From NCBI GenBank assembly GCA_030613665.1, contig JAUWLN010000017.1, positions 1-16,833 of the forward strand: a stretch of 16,833 bases of DNA. Reading direction: 5' to 3'. Shown one piece after another: positions 1-8,794 of the stretch (position 1 is its first letter; the number at the start of each line of letters is the position of its first letter). The stretch comes from Dehalococcoidia bacterium (lineage in GTDB: Bacteria; Chloroflexota; Dehalococcoidia; Dehalococcoidales; RBG-16-60-22). A program made the position numbers and the translations under genes. The notes beneath the pieces were generated by a model. That model was not told the DNA's origin. It ran no database searches and worked only from the letters and a program-made list of their open reading frames with translations.

Positions 1-306
1 CTGGCAATTCTGAATTTCCGTCGGCAGCGGGTCACGGTTATTTGGCGGACGGCACTTCATAACGTTAGCGATAAAGACCTGCCGCCGTGTCAGACTGATT
101 GATGCCAGCAATTGGTCCAGGTAGTGCCCGGCTGGCCCGACAAAAGGTCGCCCCTGCTGGTCTTCATGCCAGCCCGGAGCCTCACCGATAAACATGATTT
201 CAGCATCCTCCGGCCCCTCCCCGGGTACGGTATTCGTCCGGTTTTTCGCTATCTCGCATAGCAAGCAGCGAGCAATTTCCTGGTTAAGTTCACTCAGTGT
301 AGACAT
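1..306 (-). CDS. udg: Family 4 uracil-DNA glycosylase, N-terminal part
   Basis: Type-4 uracil-DNA glycosylase, which removes uracil from DNA and starts base excision repair. The first 102 residues are in the window and the C-terminal part lies beyond the left edge. Visible are the active-site motif GEAPGWHEDQQGRPFVG (about residues 42-58) and AGHYLDQLL after it. Four cysteines (C14, C17, C85, C101) match the spacing of the [4Fe-4S] ligands of this family, and KCRPPNNRDP surrounds C85. The ATG at 304-306 puts the first cysteine at the usual distance from the N-terminus, but its ribosome binding site is weak (TGAG). A good AGGAGG lies 35 nt upstream, and an in-frame GTG at 325-327 could add seven residues. 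The gene has its own promoter (361-389) and follows the terminator of the neighbouring operon. The second uracil-binding motif near the C-terminus cannot be checked here. Confidence 0.93.
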   Translation of the reverse strand, partial: MSTLSELNQEIARCLLCEIAKNRTNTVPGEGPEDAEIMFIGEAPGWHEDQQGRPFVGPAGHYLDQLLASISLTRRQVFIANVMKCRPPNNRDPLPTEIQNCQ

Positions 307-360
307 ATTACTCAGGGGGTCAACCACGCCTAATAAATCAGCCTCCTGGTTTCTGTGCTT

Positions 361-389
361 ATGATAGCATTACCTATATGTCAAGTCAA
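361..389 (-). promoter_or_regulatory. Sigma-70-type promoter for the uracil-DNA glycosylase
   Basis: On the minus strand, -35 TTGACT (384-389) and -10 TATCAT (361-366) are separated by exactly 17 nt, each matching 5 of 6 consensus bases. The predicted transcript starts near 354, about 48 nt before the ATG. It lies just downstream of the rhodanese-operon terminator, which fits a new transcription unit. Confidence 0.6.
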
Positions 390-411
390 TTTGAAATATA
401 GCCGTGGAAAC

Positions 412-434
412 GAAAAGAGGGGCGTATGCCCCTC
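412..434 (-). terminator. Intrinsic terminator of the ribF-tyrS-aminotransferase-rhodanese operon
   Basis: A 7-bp GC-rich stem, GAGGGGC (minus strand) with GCCCCTC, closes a 4-nt loop and is followed on the minus strand by TTTTCGTTT. It sits about 30 nt past the rhodanese stop codon. The same stem sequence recurs in the hairpin at 10764-10788. Confidence 0.8.
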
Positions 435-463
435 CCGTGGTTGCATTTTCAGCGAAACGTTTA

Positions 464-911
464 TTATTGTACCTGTGGCAGGCCTATTTCCTCCCAGTGC
501 TCCATCCCGCCGAGCATGTTGTAGACTTCTGTGAAGCCGAGGGCGGCCATTGCATTCAGAACCTGGCCGCTCACATCATCGTCATGGCTGTAGATAAGAT
601 AAACCCCTTCACGGTCCAGTCCATCCAGTGCTTCAGAAAAATCTGAGGAACGGTAATCCAGATTGATTGCCTCATCTATATGACCACCGGCGTACACCTC
701 AGTGGAACGGAGGTCAATAATGGTGAAATTATCGCTGGCCCCGGTTGTCCTCCATCAGGGTAAAAGCTTCCTCAAGCGAAATATCTTCGATTACCTGCCC
801 GGGGCTTTCTGGTCCTCTCCCTTTAGCACAGGCGCCTGACAGCACCATCACGGCAATCAATAAGCCCAGTGCTGCCCGCATACACCGCCTTTTTGCTGAC
901 ATTAACCTCAC
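464..911 (-). pseudogene. Rhodanese-like lipoprotein, frameshifted
   Basis: Two reading frames together encode one rhodanese-domain lipoprotein. The first (729-911) has a lipoprotein signal peptide with lipobox LSGAC and then the start of the domain (EDISLEEAFTLMEDNR). The second continues with DNFTIIDLRSTEVYAGGHID and runs to the stop at 464. Removing one C from the run at 739-742 joins them as MEDNRASDNFTIIDLR, so the lesion is a one-base insertion, or a sequencing error. The active-site loop reads YSHDDDVSG where active rhodaneses have YCR.G, so the catalytic cysteine is a serine and sulfurtransferase activity is unlikely even if the frame is intact. Possible starts are GTG at 909-911, ATG at 900-902, or ATG at 882-884, which has the best-spaced AAAAAGG. 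It is the last gene of the ribF operon, directly after the aminotransferase. Confidence 0.8.
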
Positions 912-917
912 AGTATA

Positions 918-2000
918 TTACGCGCTTACCCTGGGCAATACCTCTTTCAGGGCCGAGATTATCTCTTTTATATCTTCTTCTGTTATCAATCCCAGATGTC
1001 CGATACGGAATATTTTACCCTGCAGGCTTTGCTGGCCGCCGGCAAGCACTATCTGATATTCCTCACGCAGTATTTTAAGCATCTCCTTTACATCCATGCC
1101 GTCCCTGACAGACACAGCGGTAACCGTGTTGGACGCATATTTCTCATCGGGAAAGAGAGACATCCCCAGTGATTTCACCCCTTCCCGGGCCGCATCGCCC
1201 ACCCTGGCATGACGAGCAAAGATATTTGATAGACCTTCCTTCAGCATCATATCCAGCGCCACCGAAAGCCCGAACACAATTGATACCGCCGGGGTCCATG
1301 GCGTCTGTCCTATTTCCAGGTACTTCTGTGCCCGGGCGAAATCCCAGTTGAAACGGGGCATCCTAGCCCTGGCGTGGGCCTGCCATGCCTCCTGGCTGAC
1401 ACTGACCATCGCCAGGCCGGGAGGCACCATCCACCCCTTCTGGGACGCAGTAACGGTTACATCGCAGTGCCATTTATCCACCGGCAGGTCAATTGAGCCC
1501 ATGCTGCTGATAGCATCCACCAACAGCAGTTTGTCAAACTCCTTGACCACAGCACTGATAGCTGCCAGGTCATTGGTCACCCCGGTCGAGGTTTCATTGT
1601 GCGCCACCATCACCGCCTTGATTTCCGGCTCCTTCTGCAATGCGCGCCGGATTTCATCAGGGTCAGCCGTCTGACCATACTCGAAACGGAGCGGAATAAC
1701 CTCGGCGCCAAACTCCTCAGCCATGCCGGTGAACCGTTCCCCGAACACCCCCACCGTGACCGAAAGCACCCTATCCCCCGGAGAGAGGGTATTGACAATC
1801 GCCGCCTCCAGCCCCCCCGTCCCGGAGCACGTCAGCAGGTATAAATCATTTTTCGTCTGGAATAGCTGTTTCAGCCTGGCGGTGATATCTTGCAGCATCT
1901 CCCCGAATTCCGGCCCGCGGTGGTTTATCATCTGCCCGGCCATCGCCTGCAGGACTTCCGGCGGGCACGGGGTAGGCCCTGGAATACGCAACTGTCCCAT
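918..2000 (-). CDS. Class V aminotransferase (serine-pyruvate / alanine-glyoxylate type)
   Basis: PLP-dependent aminotransferase of the alanine-glyoxylate / serine-pyruvate family, 360 residues, the usual family size. Visible are the N-terminal IPGPTPCPPEVL and NHRGPEF motifs, a CSGTGGLEAA phosphate-binding turn (about 58-67), the cofactor-contacting aspartate in LLLVDAISS (D162) and the Schiff-base lysine in TASQKGWMVPPG (K188). The ATG at 1998-2000 is chosen because AGGAAGG lies 8 nt upstream; an earlier in-frame start (2034-2036) would overlap tyrS. Likely reactions are transamination of serine or alanine with pyruvate or glyoxylate, but the substrate cannot be settled from sequence. Relatives serve serine and glycine metabolism in anaerobes and methanogens. 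It lies 19 nt after tyrS and is probably co-transcribed with it. Confidence 0.9.
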   Translation of the reverse strand: MGQLRIPGPTPCPPEVLQAMAGQMINHRGPEFGEMLQDITARLKQLFQTKNDLYLLTCSGTGGLEAAIVNTLSPGDRVLSVTVGVFGERFTGMAEEFGAEVIPLRFEYGQTADPDEIRRALQKEPEIKAVMVAHNETSTGVTNDLAAISAVVKEFDKLLLVDAISSMGSIDLPVDKWHCDVTVTASQKGWMVPPGLAMVSVSQEAWQAHARARMPRFNWDFARAQKYLEIGQTPWTPAVSIVFGLSVALDMMLKEGLSNIFARHARVGDAAREGVKSLGMSLFPDEKYASNTVTAVSVRDGMDVKEMLKILREEYQIVLAGGQQSLQGKIFRIGHLGLITEEDIKEIISALKEVLPRVSA

Positions 2001-2019
2001 TTTATTTACCTTCCTCTCG

Positions 2020-3333
2020 CTATGAATCAGAGTCAATTAATTTTACAAAGCGGCGTTTACCTACATTGATAATACTACCTACCTTGATAGTCCCATGTTC
2101 CTCATAATCCTCATATATTGTCTTATTATCTATGCGAACAGCCTCTTGTTTTATTAAACGCTTGGCCTCACTACGGCTCTTAGCTAATCCTATCTCGTAT
2201 AAAAGCAGAGGGACTGATACTTCCCATTCCTCAGTCTCAGGCTTGCCGACTTCTCTGGTGCTAACCACAAATCCCTTCTCTTTAAGTGAGCGGGCTTTTA
2301 TTCTTTGTAGTAATTCTTCAGTTATCTTGACTTGTGGCATTTCCTCCGGAATTTCCCCCTTCTGATGAACCCTTTCAAAATTCGCCTCGGCCTCGCTGGC
2401 CGCCTGTTTATCATATAATTGGGTGACCATCTCGCTCGCCAGGCGCTTTTTCAGCTCCATCGGGTTGACCGCATTATTCTCCAGCGCCTGCCTGAATTCT
2501 GCCAGTTCCGCATCAGGCACATCGGTTACCAGCTCAAAATACTGGATAATCAGGTCGTCACGGATAGACATGGTCTTGCCGTAGATGTCTTCCGGCTGGT
2601 CGGTTACGCCGATGTAATTATTCAGGCTCTTGCTCATCTTCTGGCTGCCGTCAGTGCCCACCAGAAGCGGTGTCATAAAGCACTGCTGCGGACGCTGTCC
2701 CAGCGTGGACTGAAGCTCCCTTCCCACCAGGAAATTGAACTTCTGGTCTATGCCGCCGAATTCAACATCCGCCTCTATCGCCACCGAGTCATATGCCTGG
2801 AGCAGCGGGTACATGAACTCGGTCAGCGCAATCGGCCGTCCTGCATTGTACCTGGCATTGAAATCATCACGTGCCAGAAACTGGGCGACGGTAAATTTGC
2901 TGGTCAGCTGAATAATCTCGGTCAGGGTGAACTTATCGAACCACTCGCTCTGCCACCTCACCTCGGTCCTCTCTTTATCCACAATCTTGAAAAATTGCTC
3001 CATATAGGTCTGGGCATTGGCCCTCACCTGTTCCACGGTAAGCATCGGGCGGGTAACCGAAACGCCACTGGGGTCGCCAATCCGGGCTGTCCAGTCAGCT
3101 ACGATGAGCACCACCTGGTGGCCAAGCTCCTGGAACTGGCGGAGTTTCCGCAGCGACACCATGTGCCCAAGGTGAATATCGGGGAAACTGGGGTCAAAGC
3201 CTTCCTTTAACCTCAGTTTCTTGCCGGAGCGGAGCATCTCAATCATTTCCTCTTCCACAATGATTTCGGCTACTCCCCGACGCATAAGAGGATGTATTTC
3301 CTGCTCAGTGATTTTTCTCGCCTGGCCTTTCAT
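2020..3333 (-). CDS. tyrS: Tyrosyl-tRNA synthetase
   Basis: Class I tyrosyl-tRNA synthetase, 437 residues, which charges tRNA-Tyr in the cytoplasm. The HIGH-type motif is HLGH (54-57) and the KMSKS loop is intact (232-236). The tyrosine pocket signature YPLLQAYD (175-182) supplies Tyr, Gln and Asp, and GGIDQKFN follows. A C-terminal S4-like RNA-binding domain covers about 365-435 (LLLYEIGLAKSRSEAKRLI). The ATG overlaps the ribF stop codon by 4 nt (ATGA), so the two genes are translationally coupled, and GGTGG stands 9 nt upstream. The segment encoding the C-terminal 100 residues (2041-2340) is about 41% GC against about 53% for 2401-2700, an abrupt change inside one gene. The function is secure. 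Confidence 0.97.
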   Translation of the reverse strand: MKGQARKITEQEIHPLMRRGVAEIIVEEEMIEMLRSGKKLRLKEGFDPSFPDIHLGHMVSLRKLRQFQELGHQVVLIVADWTARIGDPSGVSVTRPMLTVEQVRANAQTYMEQFFKIVDKERTEVRWQSEWFDKFTLTEIIQLTSKFTVAQFLARDDFNARYNAGRPIALTEFMYPLLQAYDSVAIEADVEFGGIDQKFNFLVGRELQSTLGQRPQQCFMTPLLVGTDGSQKMSKSLNNYIGVTDQPEDIYGKTMSIRDDLIIQYFELVTDVPDAELAEFRQALENNAVNPMELKKRLASEMVTQLYDKQAASEAEANFERVHQKGEIPEEMPQVKITEELLQRIKARSLKEKGFVVSTREVGKPETEEWEVSVPLLLYEIGLAKSRSEAKRLIKQEAVRIDNKTIYEDYEEHGTIKVGSIINVGKRRFVKLIDSDS

Positions 3334-4268
3334 GTTTGTTTTCCACCTTTAACACTTAGTATGGCAGCGCCCCGCTTCACGTCTTCAGCCACCTGCTTTT
3401 TCAGCTCTTCCACACTATCAAATCTCCTCTCTTCACGCAACCGCTCCACAAACTCAAGCTGAAGTTCCTGCCCGTAAAGGTCGCCCCGGTAATCAATGAT
3501 ATAGACCTCCACCGCCCGTCTTTTATCACCGAAGGTAGGGTTGGTACCGATATTGGTCATCGAGGGGAAGATTTCACTGCCGATACCTGCCCGGGTGGCA
3601 TAGACCCCGTCTGCGGGCAGGGCATGCTCGGGGCCGATATTCAGGTTGGCGGTGGGAAACCCCATTTCCATTCCTCTCCCCGCGCCGGCGACAACATGAC
3701 TCCGGAGGCTGAAGTTCCGACCGGCCAGTCGGCGGACCCTGTGCACATCTCCGCCCGACAGGGCCTGCCTGATTGCCGTGCTGCTCACAACCTCCCCATC
3801 GATTACCACGGGAGGCACCACGATAACGCCAAAGCCCATCTCACGCCCCAGTGCGTGAAGAACATCTGCGCCACCTTCTCGTTTTCTGCCCAGGGCAAAG
3901 TCAGGTCCGATTACCATACCGCGCATACGAAGATGCTTTCTGAGCAGGCCGATAAATTCACGTGCACTTAATCTGGAGGTTTCAGCAGTGAAGGTGAGCG
4001 GGATAATAATATCCACACCTTCATTTTCGAGCAGTTTCTCCCTCTCCACCAGGCTGGTAAGAAACGGCAATATGACATCAGGGCGCATTACCTCCAGGGG
4101 GTGCTGTCGAAACGTTACCACGGCGCTCAGCGAGTTTTCCTGCTCCGCCTTACCCACCAGCTGTGAAATCAGATGCTTGTGACCGAGGTGCACGCCGTCA
4201 AAAACACCAACGGTGACGAACGTATCTTTTGCCGGTGAAATTCGGGCCAGCTCTTCCTCAACCAGCAT
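3330..4268 (-). CDS. ribF: Bifunctional riboflavin kinase / FAD synthetase
   Basis: RibF, 312 residues, converts riboflavin to FMN and then to FAD. The N-terminal nucleotidyltransferase half shows VTVGVFDGVHLGHKHL (about 18-33) with the GHxxL-type site, then VIGPDFALGRKREGG and SSTAIRQAL. The C-terminal flavokinase half shows GFPTANL with the PTAN motif, DGVYAT, and EVYIIDYRGDLYG, as in bacterial RibF. Length fits the family. It is the first gene of the operon ribF > tyrS > aminotransferase > rhodanese, and its stop overlaps the tyrS start. The start follows a G-rich stretch (GGGGGA). Upstream lie the terminator of the DUF1015 gene (4332-4355) and a palindrome over a possible -10 box, so it probably has its own promoter. 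Confidence 0.95.
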   Translation of the reverse strand: MLVEEELARISPAKDTFVTVGVFDGVHLGHKHLISQLVGKAEQENSLSAVVTFRQHPLEVMRPDVILPFLTSLVEREKLLENEGVDIIIPLTFTAETSRLSAREFIGLLRKHLRMRGMVIGPDFALGRKREGGADVLHALGREMGFGVIVVPPVVIDGEVVSSTAIRQALSGGDVHRVRRLAGRNFSLRSHVVAGAGRGMEMGFPTANLNIGPEHALPADGVYATRAGIGSEIFPSMTNIGTNPTFGDKRRAVEVYIIDYRGDLYGQELQLEFVERLREERRFDSVEELKKQVAEDVKRGAAILSVKGGKQT

Positions 4269-4298
4269 CGCCAGTTTCCCCCGTCATTAATTGCCTGT

Positions 4299-4314
4299 AG
4301 GTTAAATATAACCT
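4299..4314. promoter_or_regulatory. Palindrome over a possible -10 box upstream of ribF
   Basis: AGGTTA-AATA-TAACCT is a perfect 6+4+6 inverted repeat, 31 nt before the ribF start. On the minus strand it encloses TATATT (4305-4310), which could serve as a -10 box. The matching -35 (TTCATT) is poor. An operator or simply an AT-rich palindrome are both possible. Confidence 0.3.
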
Positions 4315-4331
4315 GCTACAAGGATAAAATG

Positions 4332-4355
4332 AAAAAGGGGCTCTTTGCAAACCCC
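4332..4355 (-). terminator. Intrinsic terminator of the DUF1015 gene
   Basis: On the minus strand, GGGGTTT and GAGCCCC form a 7-bp stem (with G-U pairs) around a GCAAA loop, followed by TTTTTCATTTT. It lies between the DUF1015 stop (4439) and ribF (4268), separating the two transcription units. Confidence 0.7.
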
Positions 4356-4374
4356 GTGCTCACCTGCTATCTGG

Positions 4375-4411
4375 GACGTCTCTATGGTAACACAGGACAA
4401 GATAGAGCGTC
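4375..4411. other. Inverted repeat between DUF1015 stop and its terminator
   Basis: GACGTCTCTAT (4375-4385) and ATAGAGCGTC (4402-4411) can pair over 10 bp with one bulged base, closing a 16-nt loop. It lacks a T-run, so it is not a terminator by itself. It may protect the 3' end of the transcript. No function is claimed. Confidence 0.35.
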
Positions 4412-4438
4412 AATCGAACACGACGATTTAATAACGTG

Positions 4439-5758
4439 CTAACGGTCTGCCATCCGGTAGAATACCAGCCCTGAAGGCAGCTTGGGGTAAAAGTAGGTTG
4501 ACTTCCTGGGCATCCGGTCGCCGACATCTGCAATCATTTTTATCACGTCTGCCTTCACCGGGCCTATCAGGAAGGCCAGCTGATACTGGCCGTTGCGAAC
4601 CATATTTACGGCGTCAGACTGGTCATGGCTGTAGGCCAGTGCTTCCACCGCCTGTTCCTGCTTCAGGTCCAACAGTTTCTCCAGTATGACGTGGTCCAGA
4701 ATACTGACGGTCAGCCTCTTGTACTGCTCCGACAGGGAATCAGGCATGAGCTCATCTAGCGACGTTAAGTCATGCGGCTTTAGAAGGAGTATATTCCGAC
4801 CGTCCAGCCCAAAAACAGCTATTTTCCCTTGACTTTCACTCTCGGCCAGGAAGTCGTTTACCTTTTGCCAGACATCAGATGAATCGAACGGTAGTTTCTG
4901 CAACTGAAACAGTGAGGGCATCTCATCTATAATTTTATCCATCCTCTTGGCCGGCAGGCCGCGAACCAGTCTGTGCGTCGGCAGGACAACCAGGCCGGGG
5001 TCAGCGAAATCAACGAACTCCATCATCACGAAATCGAACCCTTCATCCCCGTGAGATTTCGCCAGGTTTTCACGTTGCTCCCGCCGGTAAGCCAGGGCGC
5101 TTTCATAGCGATGGTGCCCGTCAGCAATATAGATGGGCTGATGAGCCAGATGCTGTCGCAACTGAGCCAGCGTCTCCGCTTCACTGATGGCCCATAAAAC
5201 GTGTTTTTCACCGCTGTCGGCGTTAAAATGAATCACCGGCTCGTCCTTCTCCTTAGCTGCCAGCGCCGAAGCAATTATATTATTGCGGTCTTCAAAGAGG
5301 GCCATAATGGAACTGGCATCAGCCTGGAGTGCACGCAATAACCTGAGCCGGTCATTTTTGGGATTGGCCAGCGTACCTTCGTGAGGGCGTATAGCCCGAC
5401 TTTCCCATTCTTCCAGCCTGACCAGCGTGATAATACCTCTTCTCCGGTATTCCTGTCCCTGATACCAAAAATGGTGGTCGTGCAGGTAAACGGCCGGTGT
5501 TTCCTCAACCGCGAGAATCCCCTGAGCAAGCCACCGGTTCAACGTAGCTGCGGCCCGGGTGTATTTATTCTCCGAGGCGTTATCCTGAGGCAATTCCCGC
5601 GTATGCTCAAGCTGAATGAAATTGTGCTCACTGCGCTCGTAGAGTTCCGACTGCATATGCGGAGGTATGATATCGTAAGGTGGGCAGATTACCTGTGCCA
5701 GGTCGCTTATTATCGCCTGGTTATAACGGACGCCGTGAAAAGGATGAATATCAACCAT
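4439..5758 (-). CDS. DUF1015 family protein
   Basis: A 439-residue protein of the DUF1015 family. Recognisable blocks are ICPPYDIIPPHMQ (24-36), EHNFIQLEH (44-52), RPHEGTLANPKNDR (124-137) and YIADGHHRYESAL (210-222). The DGHHR block resembles the phosphate-handling motif of the ParB/SerK superfamily. From memory, some DUF1015 members have been proposed to act on free serine as kinases, but I cannot confirm this. There is no signal peptide or membrane segment, so it should be cytoplasmic. The ATG at 5756-5758 has only a distant G-rich stretch upstream. It forms a single-gene unit with a promoter at 5814-5843 and a terminator at 4332-4355, divergent from the MBL hydrolase. Family membership is secure; the function is not. 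Confidence 0.88.
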   Translation of the reverse strand: MVDIHPFHGVRYNQAIISDLAQVICPPYDIIPPHMQSELYERSEHNFIQLEHTRELPQDNASENKYTRAAATLNRWLAQGILAVEETPAVYLHDHHFWYQGQEYRRRGIITLVRLEEWESRAIRPHEGTLANPKNDRLRLLRALQADASSIMALFEDRNNIIASALAAKEKDEPVIHFNADSGEKHVLWAISEAETLAQLRQHLAHQPIYIADGHHRYESALAYRREQRENLAKSHGDEGFDFVMMEFVDFADPGLVVLPTHRLVRGLPAKRMDKIIDEMPSLFQLQKLPFDSSDVWQKVNDFLAESESQGKIAVFGLDGRNILLLKPHDLTSLDELMPDSLSEQYKRLTVSILDHVILEKLLDLKQEQAVEALAYSHDQSDAVNMVRNGQYQLAFLIGPVKADVIKMIADVGDRMPRKSTYFYPKLPSGLVFYRMADR

Positions 5759-5813
5759 TAATGAAATTTTCCCGCCCTGCTGGTGCTGGTAACATGAAGG
5801 GGTATCATAATAT

Positions 5814-5843
5814 ATTTTAACGTATCCGGCACCCGTATAACAA
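5814..5843 (-). promoter_or_regulatory. Promoter of the DUF1015 gene
   Basis: On the minus strand, -35 TTGTTA (5838-5843) and -10 TAAAAT (5814-5819) are 18 nt apart. Its -35 is only 10 bp from the -35 of the rightward promoter, so the two are back to back. Confidence 0.5.
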
Positions 5844-5853
5844 GACTCCTTCC

Positions 5854-5882
5854 TTGAGCAGAATCGCGTACAATGGTAAAAT
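5854..5882 (+). promoter_or_regulatory. Promoter of the MBL-fold hydrolase gene
   Basis: -35 TTGAGC (5854-5859), a 17-nt spacer, and -10 TAAAAT (5877-5882). The predicted start near 5889 leaves a leader of about 55 nt before the GTG at 5945. Confidence 0.55.
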
Positions 5883-5944
5883 GCAGAGTCGGCGTCAGTG
5901 AAGGCTGGCGCTTTTCACTATTAAGACTGATACGGGAGAACACT

Positions 5945-6571
5945 GTGATTATTAAATCACTGGCCGTCGGGCCACTGACATCCAATTGCTACATCGTCGG
6001 CGACGAGGCTACCGGAGAAGGAATTATCATTGACCCGGCGGATGAAGCGGGGAACATCCTGGAGAGCGTGGTAGAACTCAGCTTAACCATAAAATTCATC
6101 GTTCTCACCCACGGACATTGCGACCATATCGCCGGGCTGAAAGAAGTGAAAGAGGCCACCGGGGCAGAAATCGCCGTCCACGGGGATGATGCCGAATATC
6201 ATGGGCAACAGGCTCTGGCGATGGCTCTCGCCTTCGGTCTCTATTGCCCGACTCCCCCACCCCCGGACAGGCTGCTCAAGAACGGCGACAGCATAGACAT
6301 CAGCGACCTGCATTTCGAGGTGATTCACACGCCGGGGCATTCGCCCGGTGGCATCTGCCTGCTCGGAAACGGCGCCCTCTTCAGCGGCGACACCCTTTTC
6401 AATTACGGTATCGGTCGCTACGACCTGCCCGGCGGGGATTACGCGCAGCTTATGAATAGCCTTCAGGTAAGTCTGATGGCTCTGCCTGACGAGACCGTCG
6501 TGTATCCGGGGCACGGCCCCAGGACTACCATCGGCGCGGAAAGACGGAGCAATCCTTTTCTGCAGGGTTAA
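5945..6571 (+). CDS. MBL-fold metallo-hydrolase (glyoxalase II-like)
   Basis: Metallo-beta-lactamase-fold hydrolase, 208 residues, of the short glyoxalase II-like group. The di-metal site is complete: THGHCDH (H56, H58, D60, H61), HTPGHSPGG (H132), SGDTLF (D149) and YPGHGP (H190). The GTG at 5945-5947 is chosen because GGGAG stands 6 nt upstream and the protein then opens with the typical IIKSLAVGPLTSNCYIV strand. An in-frame ATG at 5873 would start within the predicted -10 box. The likely reaction is hydrolysis of a thioester or similar small-molecule ester, but the substrate cannot be named. The substrate-binding C-terminal domain of classical glyoxalase II is absent. It is the only rightward gene here and converges on hppA. 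Confidence 0.9.
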   Translation: MIIKSLAVGPLTSNCYIVGDEATGEGIIIDPADEAGNILESVVELSLTIKFIVLTHGHCDHIAGLKEVKEATGAEIAVHGDDAEYHGQQALAMALAFGLYCPTPPPPDRLLKNGDSIDISDLHFEVIHTPGHSPGGICLLGNGALFSGDTLFNYGIGRYDLPGGDYAQLMNSLQVSLMALPDETVVYPGHGPRTTIGAERRSNPFLQG

Positions 6572-6575
6572 AAAC

Positions 6576-6600
6576 AAGGCGGAGGCTGTGCCTCCGCCTT
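6576..6600. terminator. Bidirectional terminator between the MBL gene and hppA
   Basis: AAGGCGGAGGC and GCCTCCGCCTT form a perfect 11-bp stem around the 3-nt loop TGT. Read leftward it is followed by GTTTTTAA, a good T-run for hppA. Read rightward it is followed by the weaker TTATGGATTT. It starts 5 nt after the MBL stop. Confidence 0.8.
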
Positions 6601-6637
6601 ATGGATTTCTCCCTAAGTTGGGAATTATATCTTCGTT

Positions 6638-8650
<2,013 letters not shown>

Positions 8651-8684
8651 ACTTTAGACCTCCTGAGATAAGACTTTTAACACT

Positions 8685-8715
8685 AAAAAAGAAGGCAGGC
8701 CTACAACCGCCTTCT
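8685..8715 (-). terminator. Terminator-like hairpin in the hppA leader / end of the translin operon
   Basis: On the minus strand AGAAGGC and GCCTTCT form a 7-bp stem around a 12-nt loop, followed by TTTTTT. It lies 79 nt past the translin stop, so it may simply end that operon. The best hppA promoter (8759-8787) is upstream of it, however, so hppA transcripts would have to pass through it. It could act as an attenuator. Confidence 0.65.
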
Positions 8716-8744
8716 ATAACTTCACTTAATTGTTATTCGCTTGC

Positions 8745-8754
8745 TCACCGGTGA
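8745..8754. promoter_or_regulatory. 10-bp palindrome at the predicted hppA transcription start
   Basis: TCACCGGTGA is a perfect 10-bp palindrome spanning the start site predicted near 8752 from the promoter at 8759-8787. The position would suit an operator, but no binding protein is implied by the sequence. Confidence 0.3.
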
Positions 8755-8758
8755 TGTT

Positions 8759-8787
8759 AGTTTAGCGCATTTTACGACCATGGTCAA
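8759..8787 (-). promoter_or_regulatory. Probable hppA promoter
   Basis: On the minus strand, -35 TTGACC (8782-8787) and -10 TAAACT (8759-8764) are 17 nt apart. It starts just past the translin stop codon (8795) and gives a leader of about 100 nt. Confidence 0.5.
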
Positions 8788-8794
8788 TAAGCAG

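Noticed and set aside
2419..3210. Rightward open frame (263 codons) opposite tyrS
   Set aside because: A shadow of tyrS, whose HLGH and KMSKS motifs are on the other strand; it has no motif or ribosome binding site of its own.
4356..4438. Possible small RNA or small gene between DUF1015 and the ribF terminator
   Set aside because: Only a short imperfect inverted repeat is present; no promoter or open frame with a ribosome binding site was found.
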